The position numbers and the translations under genes were made by a program. Shown here piece by piece: positions 1 through 10,300 of a DNA stretch of 64,000 nucleotides (positions are counted from its first letter, which is position 1; each line of letters begins with the position of its first letter). This DNA comes from Candidatus Heimdallarchaeota archaeon. GTDB taxonomy: Archaea; Asgardarchaeota; Heimdallarchaeia; JABLTI01. Below the pieces are notes generated by a model. The model ran no database searches. It saw nothing but the letters and a program-made list of their open reading frames with translations, and was not told the origin of the DNA. The stretch lies in assembly GCA_019894765.1 (NCBI GenBank), contig JAGXNT010000095.1, positions 62,001 through 126,000 on the forward strand, read 5' to 3'.

Positions 1-199
1 CAAGATACGTACCATCATCGAATTCAATGGTTGGCACCCGTCGTTTTCCATCATTAATTTTCTCAACAATTAATGCTGCTTCCTCATTCTCATCTATATC
101 TATCCAATTATACGGAATTCGGTGTCCACCAAGAAATGTTTTTGATCGCTTACAATCAGAGCACCAAGAGGTTCCATAAAAATTCGTAATCTTTACCAT
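1..199 (-). CDS. glutaredoxin-like protein (mycoredoxin type), 3' end outside window
   Basis: Reverse translation from the ATG at 199 gives a thioredoxin-fold start with the motif SWCSDC, a family-like stretch ending in PYNWIDID, and RVPTIEF, where VPT is the cis-proline site. Mycoredoxin/NrdH-like glutaredoxins show this order of redox motif and Val-Pro-Thr. The active site is CSDC, so both cysteines needed for a dithiol mechanism are present. The product should be a small cytosolic disulfide reductase. The reading frame is open to base 1, so the C-terminus is missing. It lies downstream of a PadR regulator on the same strand, about 60 bases away. Confidence 0.8.
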   Translation of the reverse strand, partial: MVKITNFYGTSWCSDCKRSKTFLGGHRIPYNWIDIDENEEAALIVEKINDGKRRVPTIEFDDGTYL

Positions 200-261
200 A
201 TGATAATGCTGTCATGGTTAGTTTTAATTTTTTTCATTCATTAAACCGGATAATTACCCAA

Positions 262-702
262 TTATTTACCATTTAGTGAGTTCATTTGTTTGATATATTC
301 ACTAATTGATTTTGTGATATTTGTGGATGTCTCTTTTGCTTTCTTCTGATCAATTTGACTATAATTGTTAAGTAGAAATGAGTAGTATTGCATATAGGCT
401 TCCATTTGAAGATTAATATTTGAGATTATTTTATCTATGGCTTCTAAACCTTTCTCTGAAATGGAATAACCATATGGTTTAACTGCATGCAATTTCAAAT
501 ATCCCCTAACATGCAAATTGTGTACGGATGGATAAATTGTTCCTTTCTTTGGTTCCCATAATCCTTCAAACGATTCCTTTAAAACAGCCATTATTTCTGT
601 CACTTTCTTTGGAGTATCTTTTGATTTCGCGAACTCCATAAGAATTGCCACTTGAATCGAACTCGTTTTTCCTACTCCTGATACAACATCGAGAATCCAC
701 AT
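262..702 (-). CDS. PadR-family transcriptional regulator
   Basis: The product (about 146 residues) has a winged-helix domain with the PadR hallmark KGTIYPSVHNL followed by a wing containing YSISEKG, then a long C-terminal helix that usually makes the dimer. PadR proteins are repressors that often respond to small molecules or membrane stress. An ATG at 702 is preferred over a TTG at 708. There is no clear Shine-Dalgarno site, and a TATA-like ATTTAAATAA at 731-740 would place the transcript start close to the ATG. The neighbouring methyltransferase, esterase and glutaredoxin are on the same strand and are possible targets; that is inference. Confidence 0.85.
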   Translation of the reverse strand: MWILDVVSGVGKTSSIQVAILMEFAKSKDTPKKVTEIMAVLKESFEGLWEPKKGTIYPSVHNLHVRGYLKLHAVKPYGYSISEKGLEAIDKIISNINLQMEAYMQYYSFLLNNYSQIDQKKAKETSTNITKSISEYIKQMNSLNGK

Positions 703-730
703 ATTCAATCAGTTAGAGGTCTGACTTGAG

Positions 731-740
731 TTATTTAAAT
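731..740 (-). promoter_or_regulatory. TATA-like box for padR
   Basis: The minus strand reads ATTTAAATAA about 30 bases before the ATG at 702. This fits an archaeal TATA box that gives a very short leader or none, in line with the missing Shine-Dalgarno site. Confidence 0.5.
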
Positions 741-791
741 GTTTCTTGGATGAAGAGACAAATTAAAGGAATTTATGGTTCAATTGCAGAA

Positions 792-1694
792 TTACGGTTT
801 TTCACCTATTGTTATTATTCGATGAACGATTTCCTGTTCATGAGTTTGTTTTAGTTCTTTTTCAGTTATAGTTACTAATTTATTATAATAGTCGAAAACA
901 ACACCATAGGCTTCATCGATTTCTTTCTCATTTTCGTTATTTCGTAGCAAGATATCTCTCACTTTTGCTTGTTGCTTTTTAGCTAAATCATATCTAAGTT
1001 TGAACCATTTCTTCTTTTCAGAAAAGTCATACCGTGTATCCGAAATCGTGAATACTGAGGTCCACCCATAACAAGTGATATTTTTTAAGCCAACTTCTTC
1101 AAAGAATTTCGGATAGAAATAAGTCCAAGGATTTCTTGGTATCATATCTTCTTTGTCTTTCATTCTCTCCATGCATTTGTATCTTACAGCTTTTTCTAAG
1201 AAATCAAATGCCTTTGTTATTTCTTCAGATGGATAATAATGTCTACTTGCAGGTAAAGGATCAATGGTTATGATTTTTCCATTGCTTTTAACTACTCGAG
1301 ACATTTGTTGTAAAGCGACTACTGGATCCAATAAATTATGAATAACAATATGAGAAATCGAATAATCAAAAGAATTTGACGGGATAGTAGTAGTTTCAAT
1401 TGGCTCATTTACAATAGAGATGTGTTCCTTAAATCGATTCTTCAAAGTTTCTACAAACGTTTCATCTGGTTCTAAACAGGTAAGTTTAATGTTGTCAAAT
1501 AGATTGAGAAGAATATTGGTGAAAAACCCACTTCCGGATCCTATCTCGAGAACTTTACTGTCAGGTTTCTGTAGGAAAGAAAGCCATTTCTGAAACTGCT
1601 TCTTAGCATCATCATCGTGTTCAAAATATCTTCCAACGGTTATATCGTCTACTCCTTGAAGCTTACTCCAATCATACTTTGTTTTATCCAACAA
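792..1694 (-). CDS. class I SAM-dependent methyltransferase
   Basis: The 300-residue product has the Rossmann SAM-binding motif VLEIGSGSGFF near residue 50, an acidic residue after strand 2 (CLEPDE), and the motif IV-like stretch SISHIVIHNL, as in the Methyltransf_11 group. The substrate cannot be read from sequence. The C-terminal 130 residues carry a large helical region (RYDLAKKQQAKVRD) that may bind the substrate. The start is TTG at 1694, supported by AAGGAG seven bases upstream. The gene sits between an esterase and a PadR regulator on the same strand, which suggests small-molecule metabolism. Confidence 0.85.
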   Translation of the reverse strand: MLDKTKYDWSKLQGVDDITVGRYFEHDDDAKKQFQKWLSFLQKPDSKVLEIGSGSGFFTNILLNLFDNIKLTCLEPDETFVETLKNRFKEHISIVNEPIETTTIPSNSFDYSISHIVIHNLLDPVVALQQMSRVVKSNGKIITIDPLPASRHYYPSEEITKAFDFLEKAVRYKCMERMKDKEDMIPRNPWTYFYPKFFEEVGLKNITCYGWTSVFTISDTRYDFSEKKKWFKLRYDLAKKQQAKVRDILLRNNENEKEIDEAYGVVFDYYNKLVTITEKELKQTHEQEIVHRIITIGEKP

Positions 1695-1721
1695 AATTAA
1701 CTCCTTAAAAACTAAAAAAAA

Positions 1722-2486
1722 TCACTTTAGTATTGATCTCTTGCGAATAAATTCATAGATTAGTTCATTAATCTTTTCCATCTCAGATTCATGCGTTAAA
1801 CTATGCGAGGATTTTTCCAGAAATACTAGTTCTTTATCTTCAGAGGAAACTCTATCATAAATTATCTTTGCTGATTTCCTTAACCATTTATCATCTAATG
1901 ATCCCTGGAGAATGAGAATAGGATCATTAATTGATGCTAGTTTCGACTTGTTATTTTTCAAAAGCTTTCGCAGTGTATTAGCAGGTCCAATAGGATACCC
2001 ATCATAACAAAGAATAGAATATTTTATCTGATCCTGTTTTTCGTTTTTGTTTTTCTTATAAACTACATTCTTGAAAATTGGTGCTGCAATTGCTAACATA
2101 GTGCCTTGAATAAACTGGAGTTTTGTTGGAGTTGCTAGAGTTATTATTCCATTCACATGATTTTCAATGGCAAATCGTATTGTTAGAGCTCCTCCAAGTG
2201 AGTGTCCCAACACAAAAAACTCATCACAATATTCTTTCAACCAATTGAAAGCATAACAATATTCATTGTACCAATCGTCTGTTGTTTTTCCTATTAGGTC
2301 TTTTACTGTTGTTCCATGCCCTGGTAATAGTGGGGCAATCGTAGTTATCCCTTTCTCAGCTAAGTATTTCCCTATATTATGGACTTCGTCTGGTGTACCT
2401 GTATACCCGTGGCAAAGTAAACATCCGACTTTCCCTCTTTTGTAAAAAAAAGGTTCCGCGCCAGGGATAATATTCTTTGAAGTCAT
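1722..2486 (-). CDS. alpha/beta hydrolase, carboxylesterase / monoacylglycerol lipase type
   Basis: The 254-residue protein has the oxyanion-hole stretch LLCHGYTGTP, the lid-side PLLPGHG, the nucleophile elbow GHSLGG, a late Asp in DPILILQGSLDD and the catalytic His in KSSHSLTHE. All three triad members are present. This matches Est30/YvaK-type carboxylesterases and thermostable monoacylglycerol lipases, which cleave short acyl esters in the cytosol. The ATG at 2486 has GGGAG six bases upstream. The downstream methyltransferase starts 28 bases past its stop, so the two are probably cotranscribed. Confidence 0.88.
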   Translation of the reverse strand: MTSKNIIPGAEPFFYKRGKVGCLLCHGYTGTPDEVHNIGKYLAEKGITTIAPLLPGHGTTVKDLIGKTTDDWYNEYCYAFNWLKEYCDEFFVLGHSLGGALTIRFAIENHVNGIITLATPTKLQFIQGTMLAIAAPIFKNVVYKKNKNEKQDQIKYSILCYDGYPIGPANTLRKLLKNNKSKLASINDPILILQGSLDDKWLRKSAKIIYDRVSSEDKELVFLEKSSHSLTHESEMEKINELIYEFIRKRSILK

Positions 2487-2611
2487 ACGTTACTCCCAGT
2501 TATTCTATTTCGATTTTTAGTTAAAAAATATCCGTTCTTCTTTTTTTCTTAAAAAATTCCTAAAATTTGTTACATGAGAAAACGTAAAATACTATAACAG
2601 ATATTTTTTTC

Positions 2612-3178
2612 ATGATTCAAATGTGTCCTCCAACAATGAAAACCGATAAAGGCGTAATTTCTATTGATGAGATTAAAATTCCTACAGATAGTAGAAAAGA
2701 CACACCCACAAAGGGAGATAATATCTGTGCTTTATGGGTTTTTCAAAATTGTGCGGGTGAAAAAGAAAAGAAACTTCGTCGAATTGTTTCTTTAGTTCGA
2801 AATCGCAATTCTATTGATTGGCTACCCGTAACAACTGATGGTCAAATCTGCATAGTAACTTATGTAGGAGAATTTAGTAACTTAATCAAATTACGTTCAA
2901 GTGTATTTGGTCTAGGTATGGAATCATTTAGTTTCAAAATCAATGCTTTTTGGATTATCCCTCCAAATGACATGACACAGTTCCAAGGATTCTTTGAAAT
3001 TATCAAATCAGATCTTCAAACCCGAGAAAAGAGACTATTACAGCAAAGAGAACGAGAAATAAAATCAAAAGCAGTCACAGTATCTCCAAGCGATTTTAGC
3101 GAAGCTGATGCAGTGGATTTAACTGACACAGACATTAATGATCTAAGAAAAGAACTAGAAGCAATTAGTTCAATTTAA
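2612..3178 (+). CDS. hypothetical protein, alpha/beta N-terminus with charged C-terminal helices
   Basis: I do not recognise a family for this 188-residue protein. The first 130 residues look globular and alpha/beta, with strands around ICALWVF and QICIVTYVG. A strongly charged helix follows (residues about 132-152, rich in R, E, K and Q) and then an acidic tail. It is divergent from the esterase gene and convergent with the thermosome gene. No Shine-Dalgarno site precedes the ATG, so a leaderless transcript is likely. Confidence 0.6.
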   Translation: MIQMCPPTMKTDKGVISIDEIKIPTDSRKDTPTKGDNICALWVFQNCAGEKEKKLRRIVSLVRNRNSIDWLPVTTDGQICIVTYVGEFSNLIKLRSSVFGLGMESFSFKINAFWIIPPNDMTQFQGFFEIIKSDLQTREKRLLQQREREIKSKAVTVSPSDFSEADAVDLTDTDINDLRKELEAISSI

Positions 3179-3243
3179 TGCTTTTATTTTCCTTTTATTT
3201 ACGACTAGAACTAGCTGATTTTGAAAATAAAAAACAAAGAAAA

Positions 3244-3259
3244 GAGACCAGAAGGTCTC
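3244..3259 (-). terminator. hairpin plus T-tract terminator after the thermosome gene
   Basis: GAGACC and GGTCTC form a 6-bp stem around an AGAA loop. Read on the minus strand, the stem is followed by CTTTTCTTTGTTTTTT. It lies 16 bases past the thermosome stop codon. Confidence 0.65.
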
Positions 3260-3275
3260 AAAAAATGAATTATTT

Positions 3276-4904
3276 TTACATTGGAGGCATTCCAGGAGGC
3301 ATTCCACCGGGCATACCGCCAGGTCTGGCTTTAGCAGCGATTACATCATCAATTCGCAAGATTAATTCAGAGGCTTCAGAAGCAGATCTGATTGCTTGTG
3401 ATTTGACTCTTAGTGGTTCTAGGATTCCAGCCTTTTCCATATCACTTACTTTTGCTTTGAAAAGGTCAAGACCGAATTTATAACCGTCGGCTCCAGTGTG
3501 TTTAGCTCTAATCTCAGTTACGATATCAATCGCATCAAGACCAGCATTCTCTGCTAGAGTTTTTGGAATAATCTCGAGTGAATTTGCAAATCGTTCAATT
3601 GCTAATTGCTCACGTCCACCTATGCTTTCAGCAAGACTTCGTAGAGCCAAAGCAATTTCTACTTCAGAAGCTCCACCGCCAGCAATGACTTTTCCATCCT
3701 CAACAACGTTTCTAACTACGCTAAGAGAATCTGTAAGAGCTCTTTCTGCTTCATCTGTGATGTATTTACTACCACCACGAATTAAGATAGTTACAGAACG
3801 AGGATTCTTTGCTTCTGAAACAAGAACATTATCATCGTCACCGATTTTTATTTGTTCAACTTTTCCAGCAGCACCAAGATCGCTTTTCTTCAAATCATGA
3901 AGTGTTGATACAATTTTGCCATCTGTTGCTCGAGCCATTTTCTCCATGTCGCTTTTCTTTACTCGTCTGATTGCTAAAACACCTTTCTTTGCTAAGAAGT
4001 GTTGAGCAAGGTCATCTATACCTTTTTGACAAACGAGAACATTAGCACCGGATTTGGTAATTGTCTCTACCATTTCTTCGATCATTTGTTCTTCACGATC
4101 TAGAAATGCTTGCATCTGGCTTGTTTCTTCAATCTTGATTTCAGCACTGAACTCTGTTTTTTGGATTTCAATGTTATCATCAATTAGAGCAATCTTTGCA
4201 CCAGTGATTGATTTTGGCATACCTGGATGAACTACCTCTTTATCAAGTAAAACTCCATTAATTAACTCAGTATCTTTCAATGCTTTTCCAGTTTTTTGGA
4301 CGACTTTAATCCAATCAAGATCGGCAATCTTCTTTCCGTTGCGATCTTCAGTAATCTGTAAAACTGCATCTACACTGATTTTAGCTATTAAATCCTTCTC
4401 TGAAGCAACAACCTTACTATTTAAGGCAGTTGTAGCAACTTTAGCTAAGGACTTCCTATCGTCTATGTCTATGTCCATTGAAATCTTATCTAAAATTTCT
4501 CTTGCTTTCTCGGTTGCTTTCTTATAACCAGAAATAATTATGGAAGGATGAATACCTAATTCAATTAAAGCATCAGCATTCTTGAGGAGTTCTCCAGCAA
4601 GAACGACAGCAGAGGTTGTTCCATCTCCGACAGAATCATCCTGTGTTTTTGCAACTTGAATCATCAATTTTGCTGCAGGATGTTCGACATCTATTTCATC
4701 TAATATTGTGGCACCATCGTTAGTAATAACGACATCTCCTAGGGAATCCACGAGCATCTTGTCTGATCCTTTTGGACCGAGAGTTGAGCGTACTGCTTCT
4801 GCAATAGCCATTGCTGCTCGCATGTTATTCTTTTGGGCTTCTTTTCCCCTGGTTCTTGAAGTGCCCTCTTTTAGTAATATAACGGGAATGTTTTGTTGAG
4901 ACAT
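3276..4904 (-). CDS. thsA: thermosome subunit (group II chaperonin)
   Basis: The 542-residue product is full length for a thermosome/CCT subunit. It has the ATP-binding start [14 protein letters not shown] and TNDGATIL, the nucleotide loop [15 protein letters not shown], the apical domain with its helical protrusion, and the late GGGASEVE and GVDLF-like equatorial motifs. The C-terminus is the Gly-Met-Pro-rich tail [14 protein letters not shown] that projects into the folding chamber. It folds proteins in the cytosol using ATP as a double-ring complex. The ATG at 4904 follows GGTGAG. A TATA box at 4961-4970 and a palindrome at 5008-5020 lie upstream. No second subunit gene is visible here. 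Confidence 0.97.
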   Translation of the reverse strand: MSQQNIPVILLKEGTSRTRGKEAQKNNMRAAMAIAEAVRSTLGPKGSDKMLVDSLGDVVITNDGATILDEIDVEHPAAKLMIQVAKTQDDSVGDGTTSAVVLAGELLKNADALIELGIHPSIIISGYKKATEKAREILDKISMDIDIDDRKSLAKVATTALNSKVVASEKDLIAKISVDAVLQITEDRNGKKIADLDWIKVVQKTGKALKDTELINGVLLDKEVVHPGMPKSITGAKIALIDDNIEIQKTEFSAEIKIEETSQMQAFLDREEQMIEEMVETITKSGANVLVCQKGIDDLAQHFLAKKGVLAIRRVKKSDMEKMARATDGKIVSTLHDLKKSDLGAAGKVEQIKIGDDDNVLVSEAKNPRSVTILIRGGSKYITDEAERALTDSLSVVRNVVEDGKVIAGGGASEVEIALALRSLAESIGGREQLAIERFANSLEIIPKTLAENAGLDAIDIVTEIRAKHTGADGYKFGLDLFKAKVSDMEKAGILEPLRVKSQAIRSASEASELILRIDDVIAAKARPGGMPGGMPPGMPPM

Positions 4905-4960
4905 TTAGTGTTCTCACCAAGAGGATTGTTTATTTTCTACTTTTCTGCTGATTTGTACTG

Positions 4961-4970
4961 ATATTTAAAG
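4961..4970 (-). promoter_or_regulatory. TATA box of the thermosome gene
   Basis: The minus strand reads CTTTAAATAT about 57 bases before the thermosome ATG. With a start site about 25 bases downstream, this leaves a leader of roughly 30 bases that contains the GGTGAG ribosome site. Confidence 0.6.
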
Positions 4971-5007
4971 CTTACGAGTGCTTTTAGAACAAATAGACTT
5001 CTAAGGT

Positions 5008-5020
5008 GGAATTCAATTCC
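5008..5020. promoter_or_regulatory. palindrome GGAATT-C-AATTCC between divergent promoters
   Basis: Six-base arms surround a one-base centre. It sits about 40 bases upstream of the thermosome TATA box and about 95 bases upstream of the divergent gene. The position suits a regulator-binding site, perhaps for heat-shock control, but no known consensus is claimed. Confidence 0.3.
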
Positions 5021-5114
5021 AGCGGTCCCTTCGGAGAGATTTATTGCAAAATGAATAAAAAGTAGGAAAGTCATAGAAAATATAGAATTAAAATCTTGTT
5101 AGGAGAGTATATAC

Positions 5115-5852
5115 GTGGCAGAAGAAGAACCCATCTTATTTTTTAGAGATTTAAAGGAACCTGGTAACGTTAACATTTTTGCGACTCTTAAGGATGCAAT
5201 TGATTTAGTCGCAAAAAATAAGAAGCCATATTTGCGTTTAGTTTTAGTTGATCCTTTCAATAAAGAACTCTATATTCAGATTTGGAGTGATAATGAAATT
5301 TATGCTCCAGTTAATATGTTCCTTCGAAAAAATCTCTTGTATCTAAATGGACCAATACACTTAGTTGATCTTAGTTATGATGGTGAGTATACGGGTTCCT
5401 CTATGAAAACTAAGATTGATACTATGCCTACTCAACACCCTGTTTATGAAAAGTATATTGCTCTCAACAATTATCGTTTACTCAAAACAATTCCAGAAGA
5501 CCCAAAAATCCTAGGTGAGATTCACAAACTTCTGAATATAACGCCTCTTATTGAAGCTATACTTGCTCGTCTGAAAGATGAAGGATTAGCGATAACCGAG
5601 GAGCTTTTCTGGGAAATCACAAAACTCGTTTGTGACAAAACCTACACCGGAACAATCCATCTAATCTCAGGTAATCCACAGTTAGAAGTAACCCCTCAAT
5701 ACTCTGATTATGTCTTAAAACAATTAGAAATTCTGATGATAGCTTTTGAAAGGAATATTGCTAATAATCGTGTTGCTCCAATTATCCTTCTTAGAAGATT
5801 GCAAAAAGATCTTGTTAGTCTGTATGAATTCACCGAATTCCAAAATAAATAG
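5115..5852 (+). CDS. hypothetical protein with an OB-fold-like N-terminal domain
   Basis: The 245-residue product begins with a segment (residues about 12-80) reading like an OB fold: a first strand near NVNIFATL, then KPYLRLVLVDPF and ELYIQIW, which resemble the second and third strands of nucleic-acid-binding OB domains (pattern pYL-ltl-D-iW). Residues 110-245 are predicted helical. The GTG start at 5115 is supported by AGGAGAG eight bases upstream. It is divergent from the thermosome gene. A nucleic-acid-binding role is a guess from the fold only. Confidence 0.6.
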   Translation: MAEEEPILFFRDLKEPGNVNIFATLKDAIDLVAKNKKPYLRLVLVDPFNKELYIQIWSDNEIYAPVNMFLRKNLLYLNGPIHLVDLSYDGEYTGSSMKTKIDTMPTQHPVYEKYIALNNYRLLKTIPEDPKILGEIHKLLNITPLIEAILARLKDEGLAITEELFWEITKLVCDKTYTGTIHLISGNPQLEVTPQYSDYVLKQLEILMIAFERNIANNRVAPIILLRRLQKDLVSLYEFTEFQNK

Positions 5853-5890
5853 AAACTTGGCATTAAACATTACAAATTGTTTCATATGAT

Positions 5891-6712
5891 TTATTCGTTG
5901 TCAGTGATAATAACAACAGGATTGACTGGTTCTTTAATTTCTTTAAAGACTCTATCATATTTCTTAGCTAGTCGTTCTCCTTCTTTTTTAGAAATTTTTC
6001 GAACTTCATAGAATGTTATTATTGCATATATTAAAGAGAAAATGACAGTTATTCCATATCCCCATAAAACTAAAGTTATCGGAGCAATTAGCACGTAAAA
6101 TACAATGATTAGATAAAATTCAGGTGTTTTGGAAACAGTGATTTGAAAGGGATTAAGGAGATCAGCTGCATCAGGCAAACCAAAAACAACAAGTGAAAAC
6201 AAAATGTATAACCATATCCAATAAAATACGGTATTATTTATCATTGTATCTAGCCATTGAAAAAGAATCATACCGGGAATTATCCAGATAGTGATTACAA
6301 GAACATTCATGATTGGTGCCCAGAAAAAGATGATTCCTTGTCGCAAATCCTGTAGTCTGCCATTAAGTTTGATTCCCACACGACTCCAACCGTAACCAAA
6401 ACTAACAACTGTTTCTGTCGGAAGATTTAATCTCTTTGCAGCAAATACATGCCAAACATTGTGCATAAGTGTTCCAGGAATTAAAATAAACTCAAGAATT
6501 CTGATAACACCTTTGATAAATGGAAACAATTCAGCTAAGAAAATTAATACTAAATTAATTACAAGCCAAATAATAAAACAGATAAGAAAAATTGAACTGA
6601 ATGTCATTCCTGTTAATCTTAGTACATTCTTTAGCCATTCTAAGTAATTTTCAAAAATGACTGCATTTATACTACTAACCACATTAATACCAGGATCAAT
6701 CATTTTTCTCAT
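5891..6712 (-). CDS. multi-pass membrane protein resembling an M50-type protease without the catalytic Glu
   Basis: The product (about 273 residues) has five to six hydrophobic segments. The stretch LIPGTLMHNVWHVFAAK resembles the first zinc-binding helix of M50 site-2 protease relatives (PGTLxHExxH), but HNVWH has Asn where catalysis needs Glu. A later DAADLLNP follows a membrane segment, roughly where a third metal ligand would lie. It may be an inactive family member or only a chance likeness. The ATG at 6712 follows AAGGA; a TTG at 6715 is an alternative. It is convergent with the OB-fold-like gene. Confidence 0.55.
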   Translation of the reverse strand: MRKMIDPGINVVSSINAVIFENYLEWLKNVLRLTGMTFSSIFLICFIIWLVINLVLIFLAELFPFIKGVIRILEFILIPGTLMHNVWHVFAAKRLNLPTETVVSFGYGWSRVGIKLNGRLQDLRQGIIFFWAPIMNVLVITIWIIPGMILFQWLDTMINNTVFYWIWLYILFSLVVFGLPDAADLLNPFQITVSKTPEFYLIIVFYVLIAPITLVLWGYGITVIFSLIYAIITFYEVRKISKKEGERLAKKYDRVFKEIKEPVNPVVIITDNE

Positions 6713-6864
6713 CAAATTTCCTTTCGAGTTTTATTGTCAATGTTAACTAGCAATCAAACTCAAACTTATCTTCAAGATTTTTCTTTTAAAAGAGCTAAAT
6801 TAGGTAAATTGTATATTTATAACAAAAAATCAGCAAGTGTTCAGTAAAGTGGAACGTTTAAGGT

Positions 6865-7353
6865 ATGTCTGTTAATAAAGGAAGCAAAAATCAGGAGAGA
6901 AAAATTCTTTCTGAAAGAAAAATTGCAGATATACTTGCTGTTCATCTCGAGAGATTAGGTTATCTTACTGTAAAGGAATTAGTTCTTAATAGTTCACTAT
7001 TTGAAATACGAGCAATTACCAAAAGGAATATTTCAAAAGTAAGGATAGATGTAGCAGCATACAAAGATGGAAAAATCACTTTTATTGAGGTAGAGAATGG
7101 TCTCTGGTTAACCCACCCACTACTTTACAGAGATTTTGCTCATAGAGTCTTTTTAGCTTGTCCTTTCAGTGATGAAACACCTACAGATTCTGAACAAATC
7201 TCTATGGCTAAAGTATATGGTATTGGAATCCTCAAGATATCAGAGCTAGGGACAATTATGCCAATCCTAAGTCCAGTAGATTATGATGTTCCACCAATTA
7301 TCGCAAATCCCATCATTAGTTTAATCAAAAGCAAATTAGGGATAGAACAGTAA
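6865..7353 (+). CDS. hypothetical protein, possible PD-(D/E)XK nuclease fold
   Basis: The 162-residue protein starts with a basic helix, then has VRIDVAAYKDG followed by KITFIEVENG. An Asp at the end of one strand, then a strand ending in Glu-x-Glu, is the spacing seen in restriction-endonuclease-like folds, though the usual Lys is replaced. It lies next to, and convergent with, a large FtsK/HerA-like ATPase that ends six bases after it. HerA ATPases commonly work with NurA nuclease, but this is not a recognisable NurA. The nuclease call is tentative. Confidence 0.5.
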   Translation: MSVNKGSKNQERKILSERKIADILAVHLERLGYLTVKELVLNSSLFEIRAITKRNISKVRIDVAAYKDGKITFIEVENGLWLTHPLLYRDFAHRVFLACPFSDETPTDSEQISMAKVYGIGILKISELGTIMPILSPVDYDVPPIIANPIISLIKSKLGIEQ

Positions 7354-7358
7354 ATTAG

Positions 7359-10300
7359 CTATTGGTCTTTTACGTATTGCTTTAAATCTAATACAAGACT
7401 ATCAGGCATTAATTTTTTACTTAAAATCAGCTTCTCTAGTTTCTTTAACAAACTCTCAGAAAGAACTCCACCATTCTCTGAATCTAAATAAAGCTGCTTA
7501 AGAATTGTAACTACTTCAGAAATAGTATAGTCATCATCTGTTTTACCACTAAAACGTGATGCTAAGACATGCCAAATAAATTCCTCGTCATCAAGAGATG
7601 GAACCTCAAGTTTTCTTGCTATTTCAAGCAAGAGTTTTTTCTTTATTTGATCGAGACTTTTTTTTTGTTTTTTTTGACTTTTAGTTTGAGTTTCTTTCTC
7701 TGTTGGTTTGAAAGGATCGTAGGCTTCTTCTTTGTCTACTTCTTCATTGTTTTCTAAATAATCCTCATCAAAGATATTGCTCTTTTTTGGAGTATACAAT
7801 GACCCTTTTGAATCTAAATGTTGCAATCCAGCAGATTTCAAATCATCAGCTGCTACTAGAAATAAGCTGTCATTTTCCTCGTCTTTGGGTAAAACCTCTA
7901 CTTGTTCTTCCCATGGATCAACTTGTTCAGCAACTTCTTTCTCTTTAGTTAAATCAAAAGAGAATTCAAATTCCTCATCAGAATCTTCTTGTTCAGTTTT
8001 CCTTGGTGATTCTTCTTTTTTCTTCTGTTTCATAGAGGTCCTTGTTTGTTTTTTCTCTGTTTGGGTGGATTCTTTCAGTAATTGATGTTTTATTGATTTC
8101 AAGGCATTTGCTACAAGTTGAGAGAATTCTTGATGAATACGTTTTGCTTTGCTAACATTTCCAACTTCTTTTATTGAAGTTAAATAGGACCATTGGTCGA
8201 GAAGTTTTGCGGCAATCTTGCCATTAATGAAACGATCTTCTTCGGGGAGAGCTCCGAGTAGTTTAATTGCTACTTCTAGCATGAGATCCATAGCAACAAT
8301 GCTTTCTCCTGCATCAAACATTTTATCGATTTTCTCTAATTTCGAGAAAATATCGTTTTTGAAGTTCTTTTCAACGATCATTGATTTAATTGATATTAAT
8401 GGTATTTCCTTCTTCAGATTTAGATAACTCTTGTAGTACTCTTCACCCCTCTCAGTGAGTTTAAGTAAATTAATTGCTTCTTCTGAATCATCTGGTGAAT
8501 TTACTACTATTTTTATGAAAGATTCATCTCTTGCGATTTCCTTTGCTCGTAAAACATCAGTTTCTGTGCAATCTGTTAGGAGTTTTTCAATCCCTTCCTC
8601 CGGAAGAATTTTCCTGGGTTTCTCTTTTAAAACTCTAATTAATTCAAATATTGCTTTCCTCACCTCAGGAGAGATTCCTTCGTTTCGAAGATAGTCTTTG
8701 GAATGGATTATTCTGACATTGCTTTCTTTAATTAGATTATCAACTTCTAATTTCATTTTTGTTTCTGGTTCAAAATTAACTTTGATGTAATTGGGACTGG
8801 AAAATTCAGGAACAAGTGTAAGATATTCTCTCATTGAGAGTTTGTTGATATTTTGTATGTCGTTTTTAGAAATATTGTACTCATTTGTTAAGAGATGCTT
8901 ATCAGCCATTACTTGTAGTCTATTAATAAATTTGGCTTGTGTGCTTTTGAATAGTTCTTGTATTTTGGAAGGTGACCGAGCACCAATGACGACATGGAAA
9001 TCCTCAGATAACCCAAGAATTAAATCAGCGAGATTATTATCTTGCCAATTTCTGGTATTTTGTCCTATGATTTCATCCAAGTTTTCAAGTACAATTATTT
9101 TTGGTTCATCATTTATTATGGAACGAAGTTTTAGCAAGGTGAATAAATAAGCGATTTTTGTTAATTGATCATCATTTTTAGCAAACTGAATAACTGAACC
9201 TTTTGTATCCAGAAGTGATTCAAAAGATAAGGAACGACCTATACGAGTGAAAAGAGAAATTTCATCATAGGTCCCAAGAGGATACAGAACATTCGCAATC
9301 GTTACTGATTCGTTTCGACTCATTTTTGTTACTTCTGAAGTTAATTCTTGATTGGCAAAATCCTTGAATTGAAAAACTGATCGTGTTTGATTACTTGGAT
9401 CTCTAAAAGCACCTAAGAGGTATGTTTCAATTGTTTTTGAGAGATCGGTTCTCAAACCGGAGATACTCGCGATTATCTTCGCAAACCAAAAAGCGTAAAC
9501 TTGTTCTCTGATCTTCTCTCCTTCTGTACTAATGATATTCAACATATAATTCGTTCCTAGCAGATAGCCACGAACCCTTGGATTAGCCATAGCTAATCGA
9601 CCATAGTTCTCCTTTGGATCAAAAACAAGATACTTAGCATTTGCATTCTTGAGAATATTCAAGATAAGACTTCTTCTTGCTTCGGGTTCACCTATAACAA
9701 TAACAGGAAATCGATCATTATAGAGAGGAAGAAAACTGTTCTTTGTAGATAAAACGTGGGTAATTGCTTGAGGATCAGTTTTAGAACTTAACAATGGTTG
9801 TTGTTCGTTAATTTCCTTTCTCATGTTCTTAACTACTGGGATTAACATAGAGTATTCTTGTTGTTTTGTCGTTGATCCTAGACTTTTTTCTTCTAAGAGT
9901 TTGTTAAGAATTGGTTCAGGTACTTCTCTAAGTTGATGGAAAGCAGTTAGAATTTCCTCGCCTTTCAAATAGAGTGGTTTACCAATTGATCGCAGTGTTT
10001 GGTGAATATCCTCTTGTATAATGTCATCAAAGTGCAGTAATGACTCTTGGATAATCAATGGATTTTCTTCTTCTGAAATCCCTTGAGGATAATATAATTT
10101 ATCACAATAGTGAGCAATAAGTAGAATCAAAGGAGGAAAGTATTTTCTTTTCCCAAGCAATTTTTTCCCGGGATATTTTTCCTTTAACTTCTCTTCATAC
10201 TTTTTTTCAGCTGGGTTTTTAACAAAATATCTTATAACGGAAAGACTGCCACTTTTCTGATTCGCAATAACTTTCAAAGGAGTTTTTTGTTCTCTCTTTG

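Noticed and set aside
3178..3483. Plus-strand frame rich in Gly, Ile and Pro
   Set aside because: It is the antisense shadow of the GMP-rich thermosome C-terminus and has no ribosome site.
7569..8694. Several plus-strand frames rich in Ser and Phe
   Set aside because: They mirror the Lys/Glu-rich linker of the FtsK/HerA-like gene on the other strand.
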